Shown here one piece after another: positions 16,359 through 25,974 of a stretch of 50,034 bases of DNA (position 1 is the stretch's first letter; each line of letters opens with the position of its first letter). The DNA is taken from NCBI GenBank assembly GCA_013138615.1, contig WTCK01000070.1, positions 1 through 50,034 on the forward strand, read 5' to 3'. The notes below the pieces were generated by a model. That model did no database searches, was not told where the DNA came from, and worked only from the letters and a program-made list of their open reading frames with translations. The translations under genes and the position numbers were made by a program. The DNA comes from Candidatus Thorarchaeota archaeon (GTDB lineage: Archaea; Asgardarchaeota; Thorarchaeia; Thorarchaeales; Thorarchaeaceae).

Positions 16359-17417
16359 ATGGCTACTGACTTGATCTATCATGAAACGTTTGCGAAACAT
16401 ATTCTCTCCCCTGGACATCCTGAAAGTCCTGAGAGGTTGAAAGTTGCATTGGCGCGCATTGGCAGCACAGGACTTATTGAGAGCTCAAAGGTCAACATCG
16501 TGAATCCAGAAAAGGCGGACCTGAGTGAAGTGCTCGCTCTGCACGGTGATGCCTATATACAAGAGCTGTATGCGAAGTCAGAGAAGGGAGGGGGTTTTTT
16601 CACACTCGACACGTCCGTAAATGAATACACGTATGATGCGGCTTTGTTAGCCGCAGGCGGGGGCATACTGGCAGTAGACAGGATTCATGATAATGTATCT
16701 GAGAATGCGTATATTCTCTGTCGACCTCCAGGACATCATGCTGAGCATTCGAGGGCATTTGGATTTTGTTTCATCAACAATATCGCAGTAGCTGCTCAAC
16801 ACCTCGTAGAGAAACGCAATCTTGAGCGTGTGCTAATAGTAGACTATGATGCCCACCATGGAAATGGTACACAAAGTGCATTCTATTCTAGCAATCGTGT
16901 ACTATACATTGGATTGCATCAAGATGGGAGAACCTTGTTCCCGGGTTCGGGATTCCCCAATGAAATAGGTTCAGGAAAAGGTGAGGGATACAATGTGAAT
17001 CTGGCAATGCATCCTGGAGCTGGGGATCGGTCTTATGAGATGGCATTTCAAAGGGTTGTCGAGCCAATAGTTGCTTCATTCAATCCAGAATTCATCCTCG
17101 TTTCAGTAGGCTTTGATGGGCACTTTGGTGACCCGCTCACATCTTTGGGTTTGACCACATCAGGACTCTCAACGATGAATGCGAAGCTTCATGCTATGGC
17201 AAGGAAACACTCACACGGACGGCTTGCGTTCTTTCTTGAAGGGGGATACAATCTTGACATTGTCGGAGAGGGTTCGCAGAATCTAGTGGAACAGCTTGCA
17301 GGAGTCCCAATTACACGTTTCGAAGACAGTCATATGGAGAGCGAAAATTGTACCGAGTATACCAAGGCCTTGCTGGATGGCATGGATGGGATGCTGGGTG
17401 GAGTATGGAAACTTTAA
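16359..17417 (+). CDS. Histone deacetylase-family amidohydrolase
   Basis: This is a zinc-dependent deacetylase of the arginase/HDAC fold. Motifs are HPESPERLKVAL near the N-terminus, RPPGHHAEHSRAFGFCFINN (the catalytic His pair), VDYDAHHGNGTQ (zinc Asp and His), GFDGHFGDPL (zinc Asp) and LEGGYNL (transition-state Tyr). All catalytic residues are present. The 352-residue length fits class II and AcuC-like members. ATG at 16359 lies nine bases after GGAG; a GTG two codons earlier is too close to it. Substrates may be acetylated proteins or polyamines. The stop overlaps the stop of the convergent Hel308 gene by four bases. Confidence 0.93.
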   Translation: MATDLIYHETFAKHILSPGHPESPERLKVALARIGSTGLIESSKVNIVNPEKADLSEVLALHGDAYIQELYAKSEKGGGFFTLDTSVNEYTYDAALLAAGGGILAVDRIHDNVSENAYILCRPPGHHAEHSRAFGFCFINNIAVAAQHLVEKRNLERVLIVDYDAHHGNGTQSAFYSSNRVLYIGLHQDGRTLFPGSGFPNEIGSGKGEGYNVNLAMHPGAGDRSYEMAFQRVVEPIVASFNPEFILVSVGFDGHFGDPLTSLGLTTSGLSTMNAKLHAMARKHSHGRLAFFLEGGYNLDIVGEGSQNLVEQLAGVPITRFEDSHMESENCTEYTKALLDGMDGMLGGVWKL

Positions 17418-19669
17418 TCATCAGAGGATTCGAAGTCCTCTAATAGAGTCTGCATTGGACCCAAATCGCCTTCATCATCTGAGGAGGCTTGAGTAGACTG
17501 GCCCATTGTGCCAACCTCAATGCCCAGTTGTTTCTTGATTGAAGTTGCCACACCGGTCCCTATCGTTGCCACACGTGCAAGCTCCTCAAGGGGTGTATGA
17601 TACAAATCAGCCATTGTACGCAGTCCATGGTTATGTAGCATTCTTCCTCTGATGCGCCCAACTCCTCTGAGCGTAACAAGTTCAAGTAGCTCCTGACGTA
17701 CACCATATTTCATTCTCGAATGGAGTGTATGCAAAATCGGCACATGATGAGTTGCCCCTGTGACTCGGGCAATCTCTGATGCTGAATAAAGCAGCCATCC
17801 AGCAGTTTCGATATAGCGACGAACGTCGCCTAAGCCGACACTATAGTCCTCAGTAATATCTCTCTCTGACCGCTCCGAGAGCCAATCTTGCAGCATGCGA
17901 GCGGTTTTGACTTGGGCCAGAAATGAAGAGTAGTCATCTGGGCTCGCCCAGCTGTCTGGCGGGTCTATGAGAAAGTCATCAAGGTGACCTTCGACATAGT
18001 ATTCATAATCCTCAATCTCAGAACGGGCTACGTAAGTGGTAGGCTGGTCTGGAGTATGACAAATGAGGTGAAGCACTCCAATTGATGAGAGAGTTTGCGC
18101 TTCAGAAAGAGCATCTCGAAGCAGGATGGCCGTGTATGGATCTATGTACAACCTGGAAGCTCTTTGACCCAAAGGAGTGGCCTCCAGTGTGCCATGCCCA
18201 TTGCACTCCAGCAAGCCTCCATTCTCAAGAAAAGCTAAAGCAGCTGAGATATGATCTTCGATTTCCCAGCTTTCAAATTGGGACGAGAAGAAAGTGCCAC
18301 TAATCAGACCGTCTATCTCATCACGGTTATGGGTCATCTCCGCGGCAACTGAGGCCAACAGATGAGAGCGTAATGCAGAGGGAGAAGCCAACTTGGAAGT
18401 GATTGATTCGGGTTCTGAAAGCACGTAATGGTCCATCAGGGACTCCTGTTCTTGTTCAGTCTTAGCGATTAGTATTGCCTCGCCATAATTGTCGTACTTA
18501 GGTCGTCCTGCACGGCCTGCCATCTGCTTGTATTCAAGTATGGGGATTGTGTAGTTTCCTCGACTTTTTTCAAAACGATGATAGTCGCGTATTATTACCC
18601 TTCTTGCGGGCAAGTTTACGCCAGCAGCGAGTGTGGGGGTGGCAATGATTACCTTCAACTGGTCCGTCTTGAAGCATTCTTCAACTTGAGATCGCTCACG
18701 ATTCGCCAAACCAGCATGGTGAAAGGCCACGCCCATACTCATTACTCGAGCAAGAGTCTTGGAAGATTCAGGAACTGACTCGCCACTCCCGATTCGATTA
18801 GCTATTCTGGAGAGATCTGTAAGAGTGTCTTTGGTAACGTATGGACGTACACTGGACGCTAGTTTCTTGGCGACTGATACTGTGGACCTTCGGCTTGATA
18901 CAAACACCAAAACTTGGCCTTTCTCATCAAGGATGTCACAAACAAGGTCAGTTAATTCCTCTCTGCGAGCTCGCTTAATTCCCCTCGTTGATCCGTCATT
19001 GAACAGAATTGTGCCATCGAGTAGGACTCCTTCACGTAATGGTACAGGACGCCAATCACTTCTCACAAGTTTTGCGTCCAGCCAGTCAGCTATCTCTCCG
19101 GCATTTGATATTGTTGCGCTTAGTGCTACAATCTGGATCTCCGGGATTATTTGCAATAGCTTTGCTAATACCATTTCAACTGTGGGACCTCTTGATGGAT
19201 CGTTCACGAGATGGACTTCGTCAATTGTAATGATTCCGACTTCGCTCAACCAATTTGTACCATGACGAATGAGTGAATCTGCTCTTTCCGTTGTCAGTAT
19301 GATAATGTCGGCATCATGCAGACGTGTGCCTGGTGAGTCATAATCTCCCACTGACATCGCCGTCGTGATTCCAAGCTGCTCATATTTCTTAAATTCAACA
19401 TACTTTTCATGGGCAAGAGAACGTAGTGGGACTAAGTAGAGAGCTTTGCCTTTCCCCTCTAAAATTGTCTTGAGCATGCAGATCTCAGCAACAAGTGTTT
19501 TTCCTGAGCTTGTGGGGATTGCAAGTACAAGGTTTTTGCCTTCAAGTACACCTGTTTCAAAAGCATGTTCTTGAGGGGGAAAGAGCTTGCTTATGCCGAA
19601 ACTATGAAGGAGATCGATAATCTTCCGATTGATTGGAAGGCTTTCCAGGGTCTTTTTCTTCCTTGTCAT
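17414..19669 (-). CDS. hel308: Hel308 Ski2-like DNA helicase
   Basis: Hel308 unwinds lagging-strand and fork structures in replication repair, moving 3'-5'. The 751-residue protein has a Q motif (FPPQ, Gln 33), Walker A IPTSSGKT (51-58), ITIDEVHLV as DExH box and QMAGRAGRPKYD as motif VI. A winged-helix and ratchet region follow, then a C-terminal helix-hairpin-helix (RGVGRIRGRMLHNHGL) for DNA binding. I chose ATG at 19669, five bases after AGGTG. A TTG at 19699 overlapping the mcm stop is also possible and adds ten residues. It follows mcm on the same strand, an arrangement that links fork unwinding and repair. Confidence 0.95.
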   Translation of the reverse strand: MTRKKKTLESLPINRKIIDLLHSFGISKLFPPQEHAFETGVLEGKNLVLAIPTSSGKTLVAEICMLKTILEGKGKALYLVPLRSLAHEKYVEFKKYEQLGITTAMSVGDYDSPGTRLHDADIIILTTERADSLIRHGTNWLSEVGIITIDEVHLVNDPSRGPTVEMVLAKLLQIIPEIQIVALSATISNAGEIADWLDAKLVRSDWRPVPLREGVLLDGTILFNDGSTRGIKRARREELTDLVCDILDEKGQVLVFVSSRRSTVSVAKKLASSVRPYVTKDTLTDLSRIANRIGSGESVPESSKTLARVMSMGVAFHHAGLANRERSQVEECFKTDQLKVIIATPTLAAGVNLPARRVIIRDYHRFEKSRGNYTIPILEYKQMAGRAGRPKYDNYGEAILIAKTEQEQESLMDHYVLSEPESITSKLASPSALRSHLLASVAAEMTHNRDEIDGLISGTFFSSQFESWEIEDHISAALAFLENGGLLECNGHGTLEATPLGQRASRLYIDPYTAILLRDALSEAQTLSSIGVLHLICHTPDQPTTYVARSEIEDYEYYVEGHLDDFLIDPPDSWASPDDYSSFLAQVKTARMLQDWLSERSERDITEDYSVGLGDVRRYIETAGWLLYSASEIARVTGATHHVPILHTLHSRMKYGVRQELLELVTLRGVGRIRGRMLHNHGLRTMADLYHTPLEELARVATIGTGVATSIKKQLGIEVGTMGQSTQASSDDEGDLGPMQTLLEDFESSDD

Positions 19670-19695
19670 TGGGACACCTGTTGTGAATTCTGTGT

Positions 19696-21771
19696 TCAAC
19701 TCTGGGCACGTCTAACCTTGCCCTCCCTAGGATGAAAGAGGATGCCTTCTGCAACTAGCTTTTTAATTACTTGTTCCGCTCTATCGCGCGGAAGACCCAT
19801 TGACTGCACTCGTTGAAGCAGTGCCTCTTCATCAATAGTGGAAGTTCCTTCAGATTCCATGTCCCTCATCACTTTGAGGATAATATCAGAAGAACTACGT
19901 TGGGCTGCGCTCATTTTTGATACTAGACGGTCTATGTCAATTTTGCCAGTGATACTATCGAGCGCAACCATTCGCAGCGACGCTTCCATTAGCCGCACTG
20001 CAGCTTGCGCATCTTCCTTGTTCACCTTGGACCTTAACGCCATCCGAGCTCTTGACTCAGCAAGACGAACCAAGGATTCCAGCTGACGTGCAGTTATGGG
20101 GACAGGTGCTGCGCCACCCTCTGCAGTCTTTCGAAGATCAACATAGAAGTTTTCAATCACTTCTGCGGCTTCAGAAGTGAGTTGAGGCACAACGTATCGA
20201 TTGGCATAGCCAATGTACTTCTTCAGAAATGCCGGCGGGAGTGGCGGCGTTGCAGACTCGGTTGATATTTTTTTCCTCTGATGCAACCCAAGAATGAACT
20301 GTGCCAGCTTTCGGTCTTTGGTGACTTCTACTGTATCAACCATAATCCACATTAGATCAAACCTCGAGAGGATTGTGAATGGGAGCCGTATATTATCTTG
20401 TACAGAGAGCGAAGGCTCATACCTGCCAAGTGTCGGATTTGCTGCTGCCAGTATTGATGTTCTTGCATTCAATGTTGCTATGATTCCAGCCTTCGCGATA
20501 CTAACTGTGTGTTGTTCCATGGCCTCGTGAATTGCATTCCTATCATTCGGGTCCATTTTGTCAAACTCGTCGATACATGCGATTCCTTGGTCAGCCAATA
20601 CTAATGCCCCTGCTTCCAGAGTCATGGCGCCTGTTTCGGTATCATGGATTACTGCAGCAGTAAGACCTGCAGCAGTAGTACCTTTGCCAGAAGTGTACAA
20701 CGCTCGTGCAGCCAAACCGGAAACGAACTTGAGAATCTGACTCTTCCCGGTGCCTGGGTCTCCAATCATCAGAATGTTTGATTTACCTCTGAGGCGGGTG
20801 CCGTCTGGCAGCTGTTTCGCAACTCCACCAAAGAGAAGAAGTGCGATTGACTCCTTAATTTGTTCGTGACCATGAATGGAGGGTGCAATTGAAGCGTATA
20901 TCCTCTCGTAAACATACTGATCTTCCGCCAGCTCCCGTATCTTTTTCTCATCTTCCTCAGAGATTTCCAACTGCTCGTATTCTTTCTCTGTAATCTCTAC
21001 GCCGTTTGCATCGATAAATACATTGAACGTTGCCAGTCTGCCGCCACGTCTGGAGAAATCGGGTGTTGTTTCAAGAAGCCCTGTTACTTTAACGAAGTCG
21101 CCCGGTCTTGATATGTCAACGATGTCACCTTCAAGAATGACATCAACAGACCGCGGCATCTGACCGGGAGGCAGCTCCTCGGGGGATTCTTGAATTCTCA
21201 CCTTTTGCCAATCGATGAAATGGGATAGCTCTGGAATAAGCCGCATGGCTGTCTTCTTTCCACAAACAGGACAGAGTGCCGGCTCTGTGTATCTTCCGTC
21301 CTCTTGAGTCTGAGGAATATCGCCCCCACAGATGCGACATCTGAACATTGCTTCAACTAGAAGCGGTTTGACTATACTCGCCCGCATCATGATGCCACTG
21401 ATGTGTAACAGTCGTCCGATATGTTTTGAACGAATGGCCCTGAGCGGAATATGCTCAGGGTAATCAATAATTCTAACTTTTAGCATATTCGTGTCGATGG
21501 TGCTAACATACTCTGGGTCCTCAATCTTCAAAACTGAAACCAAGGCGCCATTAATCATCTTCAAGAATTGTGAAGGATCCTCTGTGGCTAGCGTTATGAA
21601 CACACTGTCAAAACTGGCCAAATCTTGAAAGTTTACAACAATTGATGACTCGTCGTTAATCGACATTTGCTGTAAACGTGACCAATAAGCAAGCTTGCCT
21701 TCCTCATCCTTGTAGGTGCGAAGAAACTCTTCGAATCGTTCTTGTGGACCTTCATCGTTAAGCCCGGACAT
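19696..21771 (-). CDS. mcm: MCM replicative helicase
   Basis: MCM is the hexameric 3'-5' helicase core of the replisome. From ATG at 21771 (691 residues) the order is: N-terminal helical domain, zinc ribbon CRIC...CPVC (Cys near 145, 148, 167, 170), OB fold, AAA+ domain with Walker A GDPGTGKSQIL near 340, Walker B CIDEFDKM, arginine finger LSRFDLMWIMVD, and a C-terminal winged helix. All key residues are present. The ATG has GAGG about ten bases upstream; a TTG at 21828 would add 19 residues unlike the family start. It lies downstream of a GINS gene and upstream of hel308, forming a replication operon. Confidence 0.97.
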   Translation of the reverse strand: MSGLNDEGPQERFEEFLRTYKDEEGKLAYWSRLQQMSINDESSIVVNFQDLASFDSVFITLATEDPSQFLKMINGALVSVLKIEDPEYVSTIDTNMLKVRIIDYPEHIPLRAIRSKHIGRLLHISGIMMRASIVKPLLVEAMFRCRICGGDIPQTQEDGRYTEPALCPVCGKKTAMRLIPELSHFIDWQKVRIQESPEELPPGQMPRSVDVILEGDIVDISRPGDFVKVTGLLETTPDFSRRGGRLATFNVFIDANGVEITEKEYEQLEISEEDEKKIRELAEDQYVYERIYASIAPSIHGHEQIKESIALLLFGGVAKQLPDGTRLRGKSNILMIGDPGTGKSQILKFVSGLAARALYTSGKGTTAAGLTAAVIHDTETGAMTLEAGALVLADQGIACIDEFDKMDPNDRNAIHEAMEQHTVSIAKAGIIATLNARTSILAAANPTLGRYEPSLSVQDNIRLPFTILSRFDLMWIMVDTVEVTKDRKLAQFILGLHQRKKISTESATPPLPPAFLKKYIGYANRYVVPQLTSEAAEVIENFYVDLRKTAEGGAAPVPITARQLESLVRLAESRARMALRSKVNKEDAQAAVRLMEASLRMVALDSITGKIDIDRLVSKMSAAQRSSSDIILKVMRDMESEGTSTIDEEALLQRVQSMGLPRDRAEQVIKKLVAEGILFHPREGKVRRAQS

Positions 21772-21882
21772 CAAACTGCGCCTCGAAGTTATTGCATTAA
21801 AGGGGGATTCGGCCGAGCATCTGCTCAACCCTCATTGTAAAGTCCTTTGGAGTTATATTTAAGCTCCTGTATTTCATGAAGT

Positions 21883-22467
21883 CTATTCCATTACTTTTGT
21901 GCGCCAAACAGAGAGTATCTCTGCCATCTCCTCACACAACCATCGTTCTTCATTCGTCATCTGCTTTCGCTTTTCTTGGTAGGCACCTGATTTGGCCACG
22001 CGGATTATTTTAGAAAGTCGGGTTTCCACTAAGAATGGAATCATGCGCTGCATCCTCTCAATCTCTTCGTATCTACGAGGATCGATTGAGGTTCTGTCCT
22101 CTTGGAGTCGATGCATCTTGCGATTGAGCGCAGCATACAGAAACGGATGAAACGTCTGAAGCTTATGAGGCTGTTTTTCCTCCTCTCGATGAAGATTCAG
22201 AAGGCGTCTCAATGATTCGTAGGCATCCTCAGGAGCTATGTTAGCCAATCCATGTGTCACGAATTGCTCTACAACCCAGTTAGGTAGATTTGCCTGCTCA
22301 CCGGATTGAAAAGGGCCTAGTTTTCGGCCTCCGACTATTAGCTCGGGGGCTTGTTCCTTGAATGTGCATGTTCGGGAGTCATTCATGAATAACATTCTGA
22401 AGCGGTCAATAGCTTCTGTAGATTCGCTGCGGAGCTTCATGATGGTTGCACTACACGCAACTCGCAT
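21883..22467 (-). CDS. GINS complex subunit, Gins23-like
   Basis: GINS activates MCM within the CMG-type helicase. The 194-residue protein has a beta-rich segment (TFKEQAPELIVGGRKLGPF) followed by LPNWVVEQFVTHGLANI, a typical B-domain ending. An all-helical A domain follows (RKMHRLQEDR, IERMQRMIPFLVETRLSKII, NEERWLCEEMAEIL). The B-then-A order is that of Gins23 (Psf2/Psf3 type) rather than Gins51. Placement immediately upstream of mcm is a known archaeal arrangement. ATG at 22467 is used; an internal ATG at 22440 is also possible and neither has a strong ribosome binding site. Similarity is low, as usual for GINS. Confidence 0.75.
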   Translation of the reverse strand: MRVACSATIMKLRSESTEAIDRFRMLFMNDSRTCTFKEQAPELIVGGRKLGPFQSGEQANLPNWVVEQFVTHGLANIAPEDAYESLRRLLNLHREEEKQPHKLQTFHPFLYAALNRKMHRLQEDRTSIDPRRYEEIERMQRMIPFLVETRLSKIIRVAKSGAYQEKRKQMTNEERWLCEEMAEILSVWRTKVME

Positions 22468-22606
22468 CCCAATGTGATAAAGACATTGCCGTAAAATGGC
22501 TCAGTGAATTATGACAAAGACAAGGTTGTTTGTATTAGGATGTCAGATTAGTCGCAGTTCATAAGCATAAGGAACGTAATAGAGTTGCCAAGACTCTCCG
22601 GTGAAT

Positions 22607-22616
22607 CTTTTAAAGG
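22607..22616 (+). promoter_or_regulatory. TATA-like box for rfcS-rfcL
   Basis: CTTTTAAAGG lies about 76 bases before the rfcS ATG in the divergent region shared with the GINS-mcm operon. Judged by sequence only. Confidence 0.4.
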
Positions 22617-22691
22617 TCTTACAGAATGTGTTTACCGTTCCTCTCTGCGGAAGGCAGAAATTTCAACTTCGTATTCAGGAAGGGATTTTGA

Positions 22692-23636
22692 ATGGATGTC
22701 GATCTATGGACTGAAAAGTATCGCCCGCGGACACTGAATGATATCATCGGGCAAGAGCCTGTAGTCGACAGGTTAGTCAGGTTCGTTAAAGCAAGAGCGG
22801 TACCTCACTGCCTATTCGCAGGTCCCCCGGGGACTAGTAAGACCACTGCGGTCGTGGCAATGGCCAGGGATCTCTTTGGTGAATCTTTCGATCGTAACTT
22901 CATGGAACTGAATGCAAGTGATGAGAGGGGCATCGATGTTGTGAGGAATCAGATTAAGAACTTCGCAAGGGCAATGCCAGCTGGTGATGCCCCATTCAGG
23001 ATTCTTGCCTTAGATGAGGCGGATCATTTGACTGGAGATGCTCAGCATGCTCTGAGACGAACTATGGAGTCATACGCGGCGTCCTGCAGAATGATTCTGC
23101 TATGTAACTACTCAAGCCGGATAATTCCGCCGATTCAGTCAAGATGTGCCATCTTCAAGTTCGCTCGACTTAGCGATGAAGCGATATCAGGGAGACTGAA
23201 GTATATCGCAAAGGCAGAAGGAGTCAAGCTGAGCACCAAGGGAATTGATGCGATTCTCTACCTTTCTAATGGTGATATGAGAGCTGCAATCAATTTGTTG
23301 CAAGCATCATCATCTACAGGTGAGAAAATCACCGACGATGTTATCTATGCCATTTCTGGACGTGCTGATCCTGAGAGAATCAGGAGTATGCTGAGTGCAT
23401 CCCAAGAGAAAAGATACCACGAAGCCCTTGATATCTTGAAAGACCTGACGTATTATCAAGGTGTTTCACCCGTAGATTTGGTTCGACAAATTCACCGAGA
23501 AGTACTATCATCCGAACTCCCTGAGCAACGAAAAATGAATGTGCTGGAAAGAACTGCAGAGGCAGAGTTTAGAATATCAGAGGGAGCAGATGGGGAAATT
23601 CAGCTGGCTGCATTACTTGCCTTTATGGGGCTGTGA
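22692..23636 (+). CDS. rfcS: Replication factor C small subunit
   Basis: RFC-S is the AAA+ subunit of the clamp loader that opens PCNA. The 314-residue protein starts WTEKYRPRTLNDIIGQ and has Walker A GPPGTSKT (44-51, Gly replaced by Ser before the lysine). The DEAD-type Walker B is LDEADHL near 107, sensor 1 is LLCNYSSRII, and the conserved SRC arginine finger is near 150. Length is typical (310-330). It lies six bases upstream of rfcL, so both subunits are co-translated, and it is divergent from GINS-mcm. Confidence 0.97.
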   Translation: MDVDLWTEKYRPRTLNDIIGQEPVVDRLVRFVKARAVPHCLFAGPPGTSKTTAVVAMARDLFGESFDRNFMELNASDERGIDVVRNQIKNFARAMPAGDAPFRILALDEADHLTGDAQHALRRTMESYAASCRMILLCNYSSRIIPPIQSRCAIFKFARLSDEAISGRLKYIAKAEGVKLSTKGIDAILYLSNGDMRAAINLLQASSSTGEKITDDVIYAISGRADPERIRSMLSASQEKRYHEALDILKDLTYYQGVSPVDLVRQIHREVLSSELPEQRKMNVLERTAEAEFRISEGADGEIQLAALLAFMGL

Positions 23637-23642
23637 CTGAAC

Positions 23643-24863
23643 GTGAGCAAGGAAAGTCTCCCATGGCCAGAGAGATACAGACCAATAAGCCAAGAGCAAC
23701 TTGTGGGGAATATTGACACAATTCACGCGCTGAGGGAGTGGATATCATCTTGGAGGAGAGGGATTCCTAAGAAAAGGGCAATACTCCTTATCGGTCCGCC
23801 AGGAGTAGGAAAGACAGCATCCATTTGTGCATTGAGCCACGACCTAAACATGGAACTAGTTGAATTCAATGCGAGTGATAAGCGCAACAAGGGGAGTATA
23901 GAAACAACCGTCTGGATAGCTGCCACTCAACAGACTATTGATGGACGTTTGAGGATAATTATGCTCGACGAAGTAGATGGGCTTTCGGGAACAAGTGATC
24001 GTGGAGGAGTTGGCGCAATACTAAGTGTGATTGCAGAGTCTGTACATCCAATTGTGATGACAGCAAATGATCCCAGTAGTCCCCGTTTGAAAGACTTGAG
24101 AAAGAATTCCCTTGTGTTGGTCTTTAGACCTCTAGAACCCAGTGATGTTATGGGTGTGTTGAGGCGGATAGCTGGTAGTCAAAATGTGATTGTGAAAGAT
24201 GAGATTCTAGAGGATATAACGGACCGCTCTGCTGGAGACCTTCGTGCTGCGATATCAGACTTGGAAGTTATCCTGAAGGGGGGATCTCTTCTAGAGGGAG
24301 AGCTTCCCTCACGGGACATCAAGCGCAATGTGAAGGAGGCACTTCGTCGACTCTTCATGACCACCGACTCAGCTGCAGCACGGAGAATTGTGTCTGAGGC
24401 TGATATCGATTATGAGAGCCTACTGCTATGGCTTGAGCAGAATATGCATCTCCATCTTAGGAGTGCCAAGGAATTGGACTTGGGATTTGAGGCGCTATCT
24501 CTCGGAGACCTTACTCTGGGACGAATAATGCGAAAGCAGAACTGGAAACTGCTCTCTTACGTCTATGACTTCCTCTCTGCAGGAGTAGCGACTAGTCGAC
24601 AAGAATCGCCATTTCGGCATGTTGACTATGCTGAACCCACTTGGCCACTGCTGGTCTGGCAAGGAAACAGAAAGAGGGATAAAAAGACGCAGATTCTCAC
24701 GAAACTAGCGAAGTTCACAGGTGTTTCTGTTAAAAGAGGCGCTCACACGCATCATGATACAATTGAGAGAATGCTTGAGAGAGAGCCGAAGTTGAAAGAA
24801 GCCTTTGCCAGCTGGCTTGAAATCAAGAGTGTTGCCTTCAGCCGGAGTCGAAGCCCTCGGTAA
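23643..24863 (+). CDS. rfcL: Replication factor C large subunit
   Basis: This is the large clamp-loader subunit. It starts PWPERYRPISQEQLVGN and has Walker A GPPGVGKTAS (51-60), Walker B IIMLDEVDGL and the ASDKRNKGSIE segment of the family. The C-terminal collar is helical. At 406 residues it is shorter than many archaeal RFC-L (about 470-500), and its tail (KSVAFSRSRSPR) has no visible PCNA-binding Qxx(L/I)xxFF box. GTG at 23643 is used. The last 26 bases overlap the convergent truA gene, so the tail sequence is constrained on both strands. Confidence 0.95.
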   Translation: MSKESLPWPERYRPISQEQLVGNIDTIHALREWISSWRRGIPKKRAILLIGPPGVGKTASICALSHDLNMELVEFNASDKRNKGSIETTVWIAATQQTIDGRLRIIMLDEVDGLSGTSDRGGVGAILSVIAESVHPIVMTANDPSSPRLKDLRKNSLVLVFRPLEPSDVMGVLRRIAGSQNVIVKDEILEDITDRSAGDLRAAISDLEVILKGGSLLEGELPSRDIKRNVKEALRRLFMTTDSAAARRIVSEADIDYESLLLWLEQNMHLHLRSAKELDLGFEALSLGDLTLGRIMRKQNWKLLSYVYDFLSAGVATSRQESPFRHVDYAEPTWPLLVWQGNRKRDKKTQILTKLAKFTGVSVKRGAHTHHDTIERMLEREPKLKEAFASWLEIKSVAFSRSRSPR

Positions 24864-25653
24864 GAGCGGAAAGAGTCATTGTAGAACGGTGAAGATAGCC
24901 AAGTCGTCTTGCGAGTTCTTTCTGCATTCTTCTTCTGCCGTGTTTGCTCACGTTCATGCGAATCGGCACTACTACGTCCAACAAAACAAGACTCTCTGGT
25001 GGAGCGGGGGCAATCCCCCCGGGAAGTACATTGGTTTGTTCCAAGAGCTTGCGTATTGTGTTCAGCTGAAGTTCGCCAGTTCCAATCCTGATCAATAGGG
25101 AAACTATCTTTCGAACAAGTTTCCAGAGAAAACTAATGCCATAGACATCAATCGTGAGAGTCCCGTCTGACGCCCTCAAACTCATATTCAGGATTGTTGC
25201 AGACGTGCCACGGTTTCCATCGGGCTTTGACAATAGCGAGAAATTGTGTGATCCCGTTAGGAGCTGTGTAGCTTGTTTCATCAAGGAAAGGTCAAGATTG
25301 AGTTCGGTGGTGTCAAGGTAGTATCTGTAATGCCTCATGAGTATACTATAGCGCGGTTTGAAATCTTCGGGAGCTTTGGCATGCGCCCACAGTCTGATGT
25401 CATCTGGTAGGTACTTGTTTACACCATCAACATCAAAACGCTTGTTCGTCTTAACTAACACTATCTGACCGACGCTGTGCACCCCTTTGTCAGTCCTGCC
25501 AGCAAGCTGAACCGTGGAGGATGAATGGGTTTCTCCACTCCATGCGGCCAAGGCATCGATGAGTTCGCCTTGAACTGTACGTAGACCGGGTTGCCACTGG
25601 GATCCATGATATTCATCCCCGAGATAGAAGAGTCGTCCAATGTAAGATGTCAA
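24838..25653 (-). CDS. truA: tRNA pseudouridine synthase TruA
   Basis: TruA makes pseudouridine at positions 38-40 of tRNA. The 271 residues begin SYIGRLFYLGDEYHGSQWQP and carry the catalytic aspartate in AGRTDKGVHSVGQ near 55. FKPRYSILMRHYRYYLD and FLWKLVRKIV are conserved family segments. The longer frame to 25770 would overlap the upstream regulator by 101 bases. I chose TTG at 25653, after GGAG/GAG-rich bases, because it leaves a family-length protein; a CTG at 25662 is also possible. The end overlaps rfcL by 26 bases on the other strand. Confidence 0.92.
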   Translation of the reverse strand: MTSYIGRLFYLGDEYHGSQWQPGLRTVQGELIDALAAWSGETHSSSTVQLAGRTDKGVHSVGQIVLVKTNKRFDVDGVNKYLPDDIRLWAHAKAPEDFKPRYSILMRHYRYYLDTTELNLDLSLMKQATQLLTGSHNFSLLSKPDGNRGTSATILNMSLRASDGTLTIDVYGISFLWKLVRKIVSLLIRIGTGELQLNTIRKLLEQTNVLPGGIAPAPPESLVLLDVVVPIRMNVSKHGRRRMQKELARRLGYLHRSTMTLSALTEGFDSG

Positions 25654-25669
25654 TTGACTCAGGGCTCCA

Positions 25670-25954
25670 TTATGATTCCCACAAATCGATGAGATTCCTA
25701 AGAGAACGGGCACGCATATCCTCGATGCGATATCTATAGATTTTGATTCGTCCAAAAACCTTCTCTTCAATAAGGCCTGTTTTCATAAGAACCTCGAGGT
25801 GTTGCTTCGTTGAGCTATGATTAAGGCCAACGCGTTTGCATAGTTCTGTGATGTTTAACTCGCTTGATGTTGCGAGTTCCCGGATTATCTTGATCCGTCC
25901 CCTCGAAGAGAACAGTTCTTCAATAGGAATCTTCGTCTGTGTTTGTAAATCCAT
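25670..25954 (-). CDS. ArsR-type winged-helix regulator
   Basis: A 94-residue winged helix: RIKIIRELATSSELNITELCKRVGLNHSS is the helix-turn-helix and KQHLEVLMKTGLIEEKVFGRIKIYRYR the recognition helix and beta wing. It probably represses or activates nearby genes by binding DNA. No metal-binding cysteine pair is seen beyond one Cys. ATG at 25954 has GGTGA five bases upstream; GTG at 25966 adds four residues. It sits 20 bases downstream of orc1/cdc6 and ends 16 bases before truA, so the three are likely co-transcribed. Confidence 0.85.
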   Translation of the reverse strand: MDLQTQTKIPIEELFSSRGRIKIIRELATSSELNITELCKRVGLNHSSTKQHLEVLMKTGLIEEKVFGRIKIYRYRIEDMRARSLRNLIDLWES

Positions 25955-25974
25955 AGGGGTCACCACATCGTTGA

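Noticed and set aside
25654..25770. 39-residue N-terminal extension of TruA
   Set aside because: It would overlap the ArsR-type gene by about 100 bases and does not resemble TruA N-termini.
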